The notes under the pieces were generated by a model that was not told the DNA's origin, ran no database searches, and saw only the letters and a program-made list of their open reading frames with translations. Positions 1-8,800 of a DNA stretch of 22,840 nucleotides are shown here, in pieces (positions within the stretch are counted from its first letter, which is position 1; every line of letters starts with the position of its first letter). A program made the translations under genes and the position numbers. The DNA is taken from positions 1 through 22,840 of the forward strand of contig PCWD01000028.1 of assembly GCA_002787255.1 (NCBI GenBank). The letters run 5' to 3'. Source of the DNA: Parcubacteria group bacterium CG11_big_fil_rev_8_21_14_0_20_39_14. Lineage in GTDB: Bacteria > Patescibacteriota > Minisyncoccia > Minisyncoccales > GCA-002787255.

Positions 1-108
1 ATAAACGCGAATAAATTCAATATTTTGGCAGTCAAATTTTCATTCCCGTTCCCTTATTTTAACTTCGCTTTTCTGATAAACCCAATATAACTTCATAGTG
101 TTGGGTTC

Positions 109-137
109 TTGACAACAAAGAGTCAAGGGTTTAAAAA
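109..137 (+). promoter_or_regulatory. Probable sigma70-type promoter of the surface protein gene
   Basis: A perfect TTGACA (109-114) is followed after 17 bases by TAAAAA (132-137), a weaker -10 box. A perfect 6-bp inverted repeat, CTTGAC (108-113) and GTCAAG (122-127), overlaps the -35 box and could be an operator. The predicted transcript would carry a leader of about 95 bases before the gene at 239. A second inverted repeat, AACCCAA (79-85) and TTGGGTT (101-107), lies just upstream and might close an upstream gene, but it has no T-run. Confidence 0.5.
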
Positions 138-157
138 TAATTGTAAAAAAGTTAATC

Positions 158-232
158 AAAAATTTAAATTTCATTGTATCGGAATTTGCTAGCGGAGGCG
201 AGCAACCATGTTCTTTTGAGATTTAAATTTTA
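158..232 (+). other. Leader hairpin with a three-codon ORF
   Basis: The two arms (158-172 and 218-232) are built around AAATTTAAATTT and pair over about 14 bases with one mismatch. The loop holds GGAGG (194-198) placed 9 bases before ATG TTC TTT TGA (208-219), a three-codon ORF. The surface gene itself has only a weak AAAGAG before its ATG. The pairing and the small ORF are visible; any control role is inference. Confidence 0.3.
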
Positions 233-238
233 AAGAGT

Positions 239-2143
239 ATGTTTATGAAAAACAAAATAATCAAAAATAAAAATTTAATAGGGCGGACCTCAATATCGTT
301 TGTCGTTTCTGGAGTGCTTTTTCCAATTTTTGTTTTGGCGGCAATAACCACCGCGGTTATCGTTACCGATGAAGCTGCTAATATTACTTTGTCCTCAGCC
401 ACTCTCAACGGTCGGGTAATTGACGATGGCGGATGCAATGAAATGGTGGTTTGGTTTCAGTACGGCGAAACAACTTCTTATGGCCAGGAAACCCCCTTTC
501 AAAAGGACCATAGTTTCAATCTTCAATCTTTTTCCGCCAATATTTCCAATTTATCTCTCTGCACGCTTTATCATTTCAGGGCAAAAGCTATAAATAACAC
601 CCATATCTCTTACGGTGAAGATAGAACTTTTAAGACCCAATGCCCCCCCTCTTCCTCTCCAACCGTTGATGTAAAAGCCAATGGTTTTGATGGCCCGATT
701 ACCATTCTTTACAACAGTTCAGCCACTTTATCCTGGACATCAACCAATGCTGATTCCTGTCAGGCTTCTGGTGATTGGTCGGGCTCAAAACCATTTTCCG
801 GTTCTCAAACAACCGGCAATCTAACTTCTTCAAAAACCTATATTCTAACCTGCTCCGGTCAGGGAGGCTTTTCTGAAGACAGGGTCATGGTTAATGTTGA
901 GTCCCAGCCAACTCTTTATGTTTCCCTGGAAGCTATTCCCAATTCCGGCCACGCTCCCTTAAACGATGTTGATTTAAAAGCCACTGTTTCCGGAACAGCC
1001 CAGGGTCAAATTTCTTACAAGTTTGACTGCACTGATAATGGAATTTGGGATAAAGTTGTTTCCACTGATTCCAATCCCTATATCGCTTCAGACCTTTGTA
1101 GTTATTCTTCGGCCGGAAACTATCAAGTCAGGGTTTATGTTAAAAGAGGCTCGGCTAATCCCGCTCAGGCCACAACCACCATTAATGTTCTTTCTCAGCC
1201 AAATCATTCGCCGGTTGCCGATGCCGGTTCGGATAGAGAAGTTGAGGAGGGAAATTCAATAAGATTAAATGGTTCGGGTTCTGACCCGGACGGCGATTCA
1301 ATAACTTATTCCTGGTACTGCAATGGAGGGTATGTTTCAAGAACCGATATTGCTCAACCCGAATATTTTGCTCCCTTTGTTTCTCAAAACACTTCCTATT
1401 TTTGCGACCTAACCGTAACCGATGATAAGGGCTTTGCCGATTCGGATAGACTCTCGGTTTTGGTAAGAAAAAAATATGTTCCCCCAACTCCGAGTCCAAC
1501 CCCAACTCCGAGTCCCACCCCTGTTCCCTCAGCAACCACTTCGCTAACTATTTCAAAATCAGGCAAAAATTTAGATAGGGGAGATGCTTTGTGGCTGGAA
1601 ACAATAACTGCCGCGCCCGGAGATATTTTGCAGTTTAAAATTGAGATAACCAATATTGGAGGAAATCCGGCTAAAAATGTAATAATAAAAGATATATTTC
1701 CAAACAAAGTAAATTATTGGGGCAGTTTGAAAATTAACGATGTTCCTCAAAGCGGAGCAATATGGTTGGGAATGAATATGGGCGATATTCCGGTCGGGCA
1801 GAAAAAAATAATAACATTTGACGCAAAGGTCGGCTTGAGCGAAGATTTCGGTTATGGAAGCACAATTTTGAACAATTTGGCAACAGTTTCAGGTGAAAAT
1901 CTTTTTCCGATTGAAGATACCGCGGTTATTGATGTTCGTAAAGCCGGAGTGGCGGGAGCGGTAACGGAGGTAAATACCGGGGCGATAAAACCGGTAATGT
2001 TTGTATTTTTTACCTCCTTGCTTTTGTTAATTTTATTCATTGGTTTTTGGGCAATTAATAGATTTCTTGTTCATAGCAGCAAATTTTGGAGGAATGTTGA
2101 TGAAAAATTCCAACTCCTTAAATCGTATATTTTTTCTGAATAA
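239..2143 (+). CDS. Membrane-anchored multidomain surface protein (Fn3/Ig/PKD/DUF11)
   Basis: This 634-residue protein is predicted to be exported and to stay anchored outside the cell. It opens with a signal peptide (a basic stretch, then hydrophobic residues about 17-34). An Fn3-like module follows (about 43-135, with the ATLNG and VWFQYGETTSYG pattern typical of bacterial Fn3-like repeats). Next come an Ig-like module (about 143-220) and two PKD-like modules (about 225-318 and 322-411; the second has ADAGSDREVEEG and GSDPDGDSITYSW). A Pro/Thr/Ser linker (about 414-430) leads to a DUF11-type module (about 433-570). A transmembrane helix (about 585-610) and a short charged tail end the protein. 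Such architecture is common for adhesin or S-layer-like proteins of CPR bacteria. No catalytic motif is visible, so the binding partner is unknown. The ATG at 245 is an alternative start. The gene has its own promoter and terminator and looks monocistronic. Confidence 0.85.
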   Translation: MFMKNKIIKNKNLIGRTSISFVVSGVLFPIFVLAAITTAVIVTDEAANITLSSATLNGRVIDDGGCNEMVVWFQYGETTSYGQETPFQKDHSFNLQSFSANISNLSLCTLYHFRAKAINNTHISYGEDRTFKTQCPPSSSPTVDVKANGFDGPITILYNSSATLSWTSTNADSCQASGDWSGSKPFSGSQTTGNLTSSKTYILTCSGQGGFSEDRVMVNVESQPTLYVSLEAIPNSGHAPLNDVDLKATVSGTAQGQISYKFDCTDNGIWDKVVSTDSNPYIASDLCSYSSAGNYQVRVYVKRGSANPAQATTTINVLSQPNHSPVADAGSDREVEEGNSIRLNGSGSDPDGDSITYSWYCNGGYVSRTDIAQPEYFAPFVSQNTSYFCDLTVTDDKGFADSDRLSVLVRKKYVPPTPSPTPTPSPTPVPSATTSLTISKSGKNLDRGDALWLETITAAPGDILQFKIEITNIGGNPAKNVIIKDIFPNKVNYWGSLKINDVPQSGAIWLGMNMGDIPVGQKKIITFDAKVGLSEDFGYGSTILNNLATVSGENLFPIEDTAVIDVRKAGVAGAVTEVNTGAIKPVMFVFFTSLLLLILFIGFWAINRFLVHSSKFWRNVDEKFQLLKSYIFSE

Positions 2144-2174
2144 CGAGGGAAAAACTAACGAAGTTACGAAGTTA

Positions 2175-2205
2175 AAAACTATCGAGGTTGAACCTCGATA
2201 GTTTT
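2175..2205 (+). terminator. Hairpin terminator after the surface protein gene
   Basis: A perfect 15-bp inverted repeat (2175-2189 and 2191-2205) has one central base, so the real loop is a few bases wide. It starts AAAACTATCGAGG and ends CCTCGATAGTTTT. The A-rich foot and T-rich end suit a bidirectional intrinsic terminator, although the T-run is only four bases. It lies 32 bases after the stop codon at 2143. Confidence 0.65.
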
Positions 2206-2218
2206 GGATTCAAGGTTG

Positions 2219-2309
2219 TCTTACCTGTCCACCTGCGTAAGATGAGATACATCTGTGACACCAATTGAATGGGCGATAAAATACAAGCAACTGTCACAAA
2301 TGTACTCAT
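2219..2309. repeat. Two consecutive inverted repeats upstream of the rpoB promoter
   Basis: TCTTAC (2219-2224) pairs with GTAAGA (2237-2242). Directly after it, 2242-2260 pairs with 2292-2309: ATGAG-AT-ACATCTGTGACA against TGTCACAAATGT-A-CTCAT, with one mismatch and one bulge. The loop of about 31 bases holds no gene. The block ends 13 bases before the -35 box of the rpoB promoter. It could be a regulator-binding site or the remains of a small transposon end; the sequence alone does not decide. Confidence 0.5.
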
Positions 2310-2322
2310 TTCGTACAAGGGC

Positions 2323-2350
2323 TTGACAAACTTGTTTCCTGGAGTAAAAT
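2323..2350 (+). promoter_or_regulatory. rpoB promoter
   Basis: TTGACA (2323-2328) and TAAAAT (2345-2350) are separated by 16 bases. Transcription would start near 2357, giving an rpoB leader of about 200 bases. rpoB is often transcribed from an upstream ribosomal protein operon (rplJ-rplL); here it follows an unrelated surface protein gene and a terminator, so a dedicated promoter is expected. Confidence 0.7.
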
Positions 2351-2390
2351 AAAAACTACAGATTTTATTAAACCATTTTTACATCTTTTT

Positions 2391-2485
2391 GCAACTTGCC
2401 CTCCCTTTTTATTAAATTTTATTAACTCCAAATACGGACCCTAAACAAAAACTAATAGGGTATTTTAAGTTGCCTTTGTTTTTTT
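2391..2485 (+). promoter_or_regulatory. Possible attenuator in the rpoB leader
   Basis: GCAACTT (2391-2397) can pair with AAGTTGC (2467-2473), enclosing an inner hairpin ACCCTA (2438-2443) with TAGGGT (2456-2461). CTTTG and a run of seven T (2479-2485) follow at once, as after an intrinsic terminator. The outer stem is only 7 bp with a long loop, so stability is uncertain. If real, it would allow premature termination before rpoB. No known leader family was recognised. Confidence 0.35.
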
Positions 2486-2513
2486 ATCCGGCATAAAGAA
2501 GGAATTGCGCGTA

Positions 2514-2561
2514 ATGCTTTTATATTAGAGCACATTGTTTAAAGCGCATATATAAAGCATG
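2514..2561 (+). other. Four-codon ORF and hairpin covering the rpoB start
   Basis: AAGGA (2499-2503) precedes ATG CTT TTA TAT TAG (2514-2528). The start of this tiny ORF, ATGCTTT (2514-2520), is complementary to AAAGCAT (2554-2560), which contains the first two bases of the rpoB start codon. After a one-base bulge a further ATAT/ATAT pairs, making an 11-bp stem. Translation of the tiny ORF could open this stem. The complementarity is visible; the coupling is inference. Confidence 0.3.
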
Positions 2562-5500
2562 CTGCCCATCAAATCTTTTGCAAAACATTCACTTTTAGAT
2601 TATCCCGTTCCTGATTTAATTGAGGCTCAAAGAGAATCTTATGAGTGGTTTTTAAATTTTGGGCTGAAGGAACTTTTTGAAGAAATTTCCCCAATTGAAG
2701 ATTACACGGGAAAAGAACTTGAGCTTTGGTTTTTGAATTGGATATTTGGCGAACCCGTTTTTTCTGATGTAGAAGCAAAACAGAACAATGCCACTTTTGA
2801 ATCTCCTTTGCGAGCAAAAATTCGATTAAAAAACAAAAAAACTCAAGAAATTAAAGAACAAGAAATATATATGGGCGAATTTCCTTTAATGACCGAACGT
2901 GGAACTTTTATCGTTAATGGCGTTGAGCGGGTTGTCGTTTCTCAGCTTATTCGCTCGCCCGGAGTTTTTTTCACAATGAGAGAATATCGGGGAAGGAAGT
3001 TTTTTGGAGCAAAAATTATTCCCAACCGAGGAGCCTGGATAGAGTTTGAAACAGATTTTAATAATGTGATATCAGTCAGAATAGACAGAAAAAGAAAAGT
3101 TGAAGCCACCACTCTTTTGAGGGCGTTTGGAATGGAGAAAGATGAGCAAATTATTGAGCTTTTCAGGGATGTGGATACTGGCGCCGAGGTTAAATATATT
3201 CAAAAGACCCTGCAGAGCGATTCGGCAAAAAATAAAGATGAGGCGCTTATTGAAATTTACAAACGTATCAGGCCAGGGGACCTTGCTACCGTTGATAACG
3301 CTCGTTCTTTAATTGAAGCGATGTTTTTTAATTTTGCGAGGTATGATTTATCTAAAGTTGGCCGCTGGCGGATGATTCAAAGACTAAAAGAGTTTTCAGT
3401 TGAATCGCCTGGGATAACTAAAGTCAATCGAGTTTTGCAAAAGCAAGATGTGGTAAATGTATTAAAAGAAATTATAAAATTAAACAATAATCCCGAAGCA
3501 GAACCAGATAACATTGACCATTTGGGGAATCGTCGGGTGCGCTCATTGGGAGAACTTTTGCAAAACAAATTAAGAATTGGGTTGGTTAGAATGGAGAGGA
3601 TTATTAAAGATAGAATGTCAACTCTTGATATTTCCATCCTGACTCCGACTCAACTTCTAAATATTTCTCCTTTTGCGGCGGCAGTTAAAGAATTTTTTAC
3701 CTCATCTCAACTTGCTCAATTTATGGATAATCAAAATCCCCTGGCTGAGCTCGAACATAAAAGAAGACTCTCGGCTATGGGTCCGGGAGGATTGGTCCGG
3801 GAAAGAGCGGGTTTTGAAGTAAGAGATGTTCAACCTTCTCATTATGGAAGAATCTGTCCCATCCAAACGCCCGAAGGTCCTAATATTGGTTTGGTTGGAC
3901 ACCTTGCTCTTTTTGCCAGAATTAACGAATTCGGTTTCATCGAAACCCCTTATTTCAAAGTTAAGCAGGGACGAGTAACTTCTGAAATTCAGTACCTTAA
4001 CGCTTACGACGAAGAAAGATATAACATTGCTCAAGGAGGAGAGAAAATTGATAGGCAGGGAAGATTTCTTGAACAAAAAATTGAAGCCAGGCTAAAAGGA
4101 GAGCCTGGAATAATAGATAGCAAGGACATTAATTTTACAGATATTTCAAGCCGGCAAATTTTCAGTGTGGCTACCAATCTTATTCCTTTTCTTGCTCACG
4201 ATGATGCTAACCGCGCATTGATGGGCTCAAATATGCAGAGACAAGCCGTTCCCTGCGTGAAGTCCGAACCCCCGTTAGTTAGCACGGGAATAGAAGAAAG
4301 AGTTGCCGAGGATTCAAAGCAAGTAATAACAGCTCCGGAAGATGCTCGGGTTTTAGAGGTGGATGCCGAGCATATAAAATTAGAACTAAAAGAAAAAAAG
4401 CGGACGAAATTATATAAACTTAATAATTTTATTAGGTCTAATCAATATACCTGTCTTCATCAAAAACCAATTATCAAGAAAGGGGCTCTTGTAAAAAAGG
4501 GAGAGATATTAGCCGATGGTTCGGCAATAAAGGACGGAATTTTGGCTTTGGGACAAAATCTTTTAGTTGCTTTTTTGCCCTGGCGGGGAGCAAATTTTGA
4601 AGATGCTATAGTTATTTCCCAAAGACTATTAGAAGAGGATATTTACAGTTCCATTCACATAGAAGATTTTACCTGTGATATTCGTGAAACAAAACTCGGA
4701 CCGGAAATCACAACCTTTGATATTCCCAATGTGGGAGAAGAAAAACTAAAAGATTTAGACGAAGAGGGGATTATTAGAATTGGAGCCGAGGTTAAACCGA
4801 GAAGTATTTTGGTTGGAAAAATTTCTCCCAAGGGCGAGGCTGATTTGACGGCCGAGGAGAGGCTTTTGAAAGCAATTTTTGGCGAAAAAGCGAGGGAGAT
4901 AAAAGATACCTCTCTTTTGCTTCCTCACGGAAAAAGAGGTCGGGTTATTTCGGTAAAAGTGCTCTCTCGCAAGAAAGGCGATAAACTCGAACCCGGCATT
5001 ATAAAAAGCATTAGAGTAGAAGTTGCCCATTTAAGAAAGATAGCGGTGGGAGATAAGTTAGCCGGCCGGCATGGAAACAAGGGGGTTATTTCTAAAATTC
5101 TGCCCGAGGAGGAAATGCCTTATCTTGAAGACGGAACGCCAATAGATATTATACTGAATCCTTTAAGTATTGCTTCGCGAATGAATATTGGTCAGGTTCT
5201 TGAAACTCATCTTGGCTGGGTGGCTAAAAAATTAGGGTACCGGGCAGTGACTCCGTCTTTTGGCGGAGCAACCGAAGAGGATATAAAAGAAGAGTTCAAA
5301 AAAGCAAAATTGCCCGAAGACGGAAAAGTTGTTTTATATGATGGGAAAACCGGTGAACCATTTCCTCAAAAAATTACTATTGGTTATGCCTACATAATGA
5401 AGCTTGTTCACATGGTTGAAGAAAAGATTCATATGAGATCCATTGGGCCCTATTCTTTGATTACCCAGCAGCCCTTGGGGGGGAAGGCTCAATTTGGCGG

Positions 5501-5738
5501 ACAGAGATTTGGAGAAATGGAAGTTTGGGCCCTTGAGGGATACGGCGTTGCCCATATATTGCAGGAAATTCTAACAATTAAATCAGATGATGTTTTGGGC
5601 CGGGCAGTGACTTATGAATCAATTATTAGAGGCGAGAAAATAAAGACTCCGAATGTTCCATCTTCGTTTAATGTTTTAATTTCCGAACTGCGAGGCTTGG
5701 GACTAAATGTGAGACCGGAGGAGGAAAACAAAACATAA
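2559..5738 (+). CDS. rpoB: DNA-directed RNA polymerase subunit beta
   Basis: This 1059-residue protein is the beta subunit of RNA polymerase and forms one side of the active-site cleft with beta' (rpoC, next gene). Family signatures run in order: RSPGVFF (about 131-137), the rifampicin region SSQLAQFMDNQNPL to HKRRLSAMGPGGL (about 385-412), RERAGFEVRDVQPSHYGR and TPEGPNIGL. AHDDANRALMGSNMQRQ, PWRGANFEDAI, KGEADLTAEERLL, GDKLAGRHGNKG (about 829-840) and the C-terminal GGKAQFGGQRFGEMEVWALE (about 973-992) follow. The Asp, His and Ser residues usually changed in rifampicin-resistant mutants (E. coli D516, H526, S531) are all wild type. The length is below the E. coli 1342 because lineage-specific insertions are absent. 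No Shine-Dalgarno precedes the ATG at 2559, which lies in a potential hairpin. Confidence 0.98.
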   Translation: MLPIKSFAKHSLLDYPVPDLIEAQRESYEWFLNFGLKELFEEISPIEDYTGKELELWFLNWIFGEPVFSDVEAKQNNATFESPLRAKIRLKNKKTQEIKEQEIYMGEFPLMTERGTFIVNGVERVVVSQLIRSPGVFFTMREYRGRKFFGAKIIPNRGAWIEFETDFNNVISVRIDRKRKVEATTLLRAFGMEKDEQIIELFRDVDTGAEVKYIQKTLQSDSAKNKDEALIEIYKRIRPGDLATVDNARSLIEAMFFNFARYDLSKVGRWRMIQRLKEFSVESPGITKVNRVLQKQDVVNVLKEIIKLNNNPEAEPDNIDHLGNRRVRSLGELLQNKLRIGLVRMERIIKDRMSTLDISILTPTQLLNISPFAAAVKEFFTSSQLAQFMDNQNPLAELEHKRRLSAMGPGGLVRERAGFEVRDVQPSHYGRICPIQTPEGPNIGLVGHLALFARINEFGFIETPYFKVKQGRVTSEIQYLNAYDEERYNIAQGGEKIDRQGRFLEQKIEARLKGEPGIIDSKDINFTDISSRQIFSVATNLIPFLAHDDANRALMGSNMQRQAVPCVKSEPPLVSTGIEERVAEDSKQVITAPEDARVLEVDAEHIKLELKEKKRTKLYKLNNFIRSNQYTCLHQKPIIKKGALVKKGEILADGSAIKDGILALGQNLLVAFLPWRGANFEDAIVISQRLLEEDIYSSIHIEDFTCDIRETKLGPEITTFDIPNVGEEKLKDLDEEGIIRIGAEVKPRSILVGKISPKGEADLTAEERLLKAIFGEKAREIKDTSLLLPHGKRGRVISVKVLSRKKGDKLEPGIIKSIRVEVAHLRKIAVGDKLAGRHGNKGVISKILPEEEMPYLEDGTPIDIILNPLSIASRMNIGQVLETHLGWVAKKLGYRAVTPSFGGATEEDIKEEFKKAKLPEDGKVVLYDGKTGEPFPQKITIGYAYIMKLVHMVEEKIHMRSIGPYSLITQQPLGGKAQFGGQRFGEMEVWALEGYGVAHILQEILTIKSDDVLGRAVTYESIIRGEKIKTPNVPSSFNVLISELRGLGLNVRPEEENKT

Positions 5739-5739
5739 T

Positions 5740-5848
5740 GAGACTGTTGAACAATTATATTTCAGCGTATCGGCGTTAACTCAGCGACAATACGCTGAAT
5801 TAAAGCCGATATCTATACTGAACAACGCTGGAATTGTTCAACGCTCTC
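5740..5848. repeat. Small element with terminal inverted repeats between rpoB and rpoC
   Basis: The left end GAGACTGTTGAACAATT (5740-5756) and the right end, read on the other strand as GAGAGCGTTGAACAATT (5832-5848), match at 15 of 17 positions. Inside, CAGCGTAT and ATACGCTG, and ATCGGC and GCCGAT, give further pairing, so the whole 109 bp can fold. The same ends bound the element at 22655-22820, which makes this a dispersed family. It encodes no protein and no target-site duplication is evident. It starts two bases after the rpoB stop and ends eight bases before the rpoC start, so it would be transcribed within the operon. Confidence 0.7.
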
Positions 5849-5856
5849 TATCTTGC

Positions 5857-8800
5857 ATGCGTGTTGACGATATTAAATCCATAAAAATAAAACTTGCTTC
5901 ACCCGAGGATATTTTATCCTGGAGCCATGGAGAGGTAACAAAGCCGGAAACCATTAATTATCGAACCCAAAGGTCGGAAAAAGACGGGCTTTTTTGTGAA
6001 AGGATTTTTGGTCCGGAAAAAGATTACGAATGTTATTGCGGAAAATATAAAAGAGTTAGATATAAAGGTATTGTCTGTGATAAATGCGGAGTAGAAGTTA
6101 CAAGGTCCTCAGTAAGAAGAGAAAGAATGGGCCACATTAAATTAGCGACTCCTTGTTCCCATATCTGGTTCTTGCGCGGTGTTCCTTCGCAGATTGGACT
6201 ATTTTTAGACAGGCCGATGCAGTCCCTGGAGAGAGTTGTTTATTTTGCCGCTTATATAATTTACGATGTTGATGATGAGGGCAAGCAAAATTTAAAAAGA
6301 GAGATAGAGAAAGAGTTTAACTCAAAATTAAAGGGAGCGGAGTCAAAAAAAGAAAAGGAAGCATTGACGGTTGCCAAAATCAGGGCTTTCGAAGAATTAA
6401 ACAAGCTTCAAAAATATCAGATTTTATCCGAAGCGGAATATAGAAATCTCGGTTTGAAATATGGAGAAATTTTTGAAGCCGGAACGGGCGCGGAAACTTT
6501 AAGAAACATTTTTTCCCAGTTTGATTTAAAAAAATTAGAAAAGGATTTAAAAAATGAAGCAAATTCCGTCTCCCCAGTTATAAAAAGAAAGGTTTTAAAG
6601 AGAATGAAATTGGTAAAATTGTTAATTGATAACAATATTAGACCAGAATGGATGTTTTTAACAGTTCTGCCGGTAATTCCTCCTGACCTGCGTCCCATGG
6701 TTCAGCTTGATGGGGGGAGATACGCTTCTTCTGACCTTAACGATCTTTACCGCAGGGTAATTAATCGAAATAATCGTCTGAAACATCTTTTTGAACTAAG
6801 GGCTCCGGAGGTAATTGTGAGAAACGAAAAAAGAATGCTTCAGGAAGCGGTTGACGCCCTGATTGATAACTCGGCTCGAAAATCTCGGACAACTATGGCC
6901 AGTACGGGCGGCCGGCGCCTTTTAAAATCATTAGCGGATATGCTTAAAGGAAAACAGGGCAGGTTTCGCCAAAATCTTTTGGGGAAAAGAGTGGATTATT
7001 CCGGCCGGTCGGTTATTGTTATAGGACCTGAGCTTAAATTAAATCAATGCGGAATTCCCAAGAAAATGGCTTTAGAGTTGTTTAAACCGTTTGTTATTCA
7101 AAAACTTATTAGCAAGGGTTTGGCTTACAATATTCGAGGAGCTGGAAAACTTATTGAACAAGCTCCTAATGAGGTTTGGGAAATGCTTGAAGAGGTAATT
7201 AAGAATAAGTATGTTCTTTTAAATCGGGCCCCAACTCTTCATCGGCTTGGAATTCAGGCATTTCAGCCAATCCTTATAGAGGGAGAAGCAATTCAAATTC
7301 ATCCTTTGGTATGCTCCGCCTTCAACGCTGATTTTGACGGTGACCAGATGGCGGTTCATATTCCCTTATCAGAAGAGGCTCAGGTTGAGGCGAAAGATAT
7401 GATGCTCTCATCAGTAAATCTTTTGAAACCAGCCACCGGAATCCCGGTTGTTTCTCCAACCAACGATATCGTTCTTGGCTGTTACTGGTTAACTAAAATT
7501 AAAGACGGCGTTTTTGGAGAAGGAAAGATTTTTTCCAGCCCCAAAGAGGCAAATTTGGCTTATGAATTTAAAAAGGTAGATTTAAAGGCCAGGGTCAGGA
7601 TTCGGATGCCAAAATCAACAGCGAGCAAAACTAATGGTTTCGTAGAGACCTCGGTCGGCCGAGTAATTTTTAATGAAGTTTTGCCGGAAGATTTTCCATA
7701 TTGTAATGAAACAATAAACAAAAAAAGAATGGCGAGTCTTGTTGCCGATATAATAGATAAATATGGAACTGAGAATAGTCAGCCAACTTTAGATAAAATT
7801 AAAGATTTGGGATTTGAGTTTTCAACTCTTTCGGGGATTTCCTGGGGAATGAACGATATCAAAGTTCCGGAAGAAAAGAAAAAATTGATAGACGAGGCCC
7901 AAAAAGAAGCCGAGCAGGTCAAAGAGCACTATCTTAAAGGATTTTTGAGCCCGAAAGAGAGAAAAGCAAAAAATATTGAGATTTGGTATAAAGTGATGGA
8001 GAAAATTGAAAAATTGGTTCCTCTGACTTTAATTAAATCTGATTCTCCAATTTTTTCGATTATTGATGCCGGAGCGCGAGGCACCTGGTCCCAATCCACT
8101 CAAATGGCAGGGATGAAGGGCTTGGTAAATAATCCGGCGGGGCAAATAATTGAGTTGCCGGTCAAGAGCAGTTTTAAGGAAGGATTTAGTATTCTGGAAT
8201 ATTTTATTTCTACTCACGGAGCAAGAAAAGGGACCTCAGATACTGCCTTGCGTACTGCCGTGGCAGGGTATCTGACCAGGAGGCTGGTGGACGTTGTTCA
8301 CGATGTAATTACTAAGGAGGGGGACTGTAGAGACAACAAGGGAGTAATTTTTTACCGGGCCGAGAGTCAAGAAACTGGACAGAACTTCGCTGACCAGATT
8401 ATCGGGAGAATAACACTGGAAGATATTGTTGAAAAATCCAGGCTCAAAAATAAAAAAATTATTACAAGGAAGGGAGAGTTCATTGACAAATCGGCAGCTA
8501 AACTTATTGAGAATTCCGGCATAGAGAGCGTAAGGGTTCGTTCTCCTCTGAGCTGCAAGACGCTTTTTGGCATTTGTCGGAAATGTTATGGTTGGGATTT
8601 GGGGAATAATAGACCTGTAAAAAACGGAGAGGCGGTAGGCGTTGTTGCCGCTCAGGCAATAGGAGAGCCGGGAACCCAGCTGACCATGAGAACTTTTCAT
8701 ACTGGCGGCGTGGCAACGGGTGGGGACATTACTCAGGGTTTGCCCCGGGTTGAAGAAATTTTTGAAGCTCGTCTTCCTCAGGGGAAAGCTATAATTTCAG

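Noticed and set aside
1182..1707. Open frames on the minus strand across the Pro/Thr linker of the surface gene
   Set aside because: They are antisense shadows of a well-supported protein with low-complexity composition and no recognisable domain.
2144..2558. tRNA or small RNA gene in the gap before rpoB
   Set aside because: No cloverleaf with TTCRA arm and acceptor stem was found; the inverted repeats do not match any RNA family I recognise.
3700..3840. Natural rifampicin resistance in rpoB
   Set aside because: The residues matching E. coli D516, H526, R529 and S531 are all wild type, so no resistance change is visible.
5740..5856. Promoter specific to rpoC within the 109-bp element
   Set aside because: No acceptable -35/-10 pair with 16-18 base spacing was found; co-transcription with rpoB is simpler.
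8236..8716. Long open frame (154 codons) antisense to rpoC
   Set aside because: It covers the most conserved part of rpoC (around the second zinc site), has no ribosome site and no domain.
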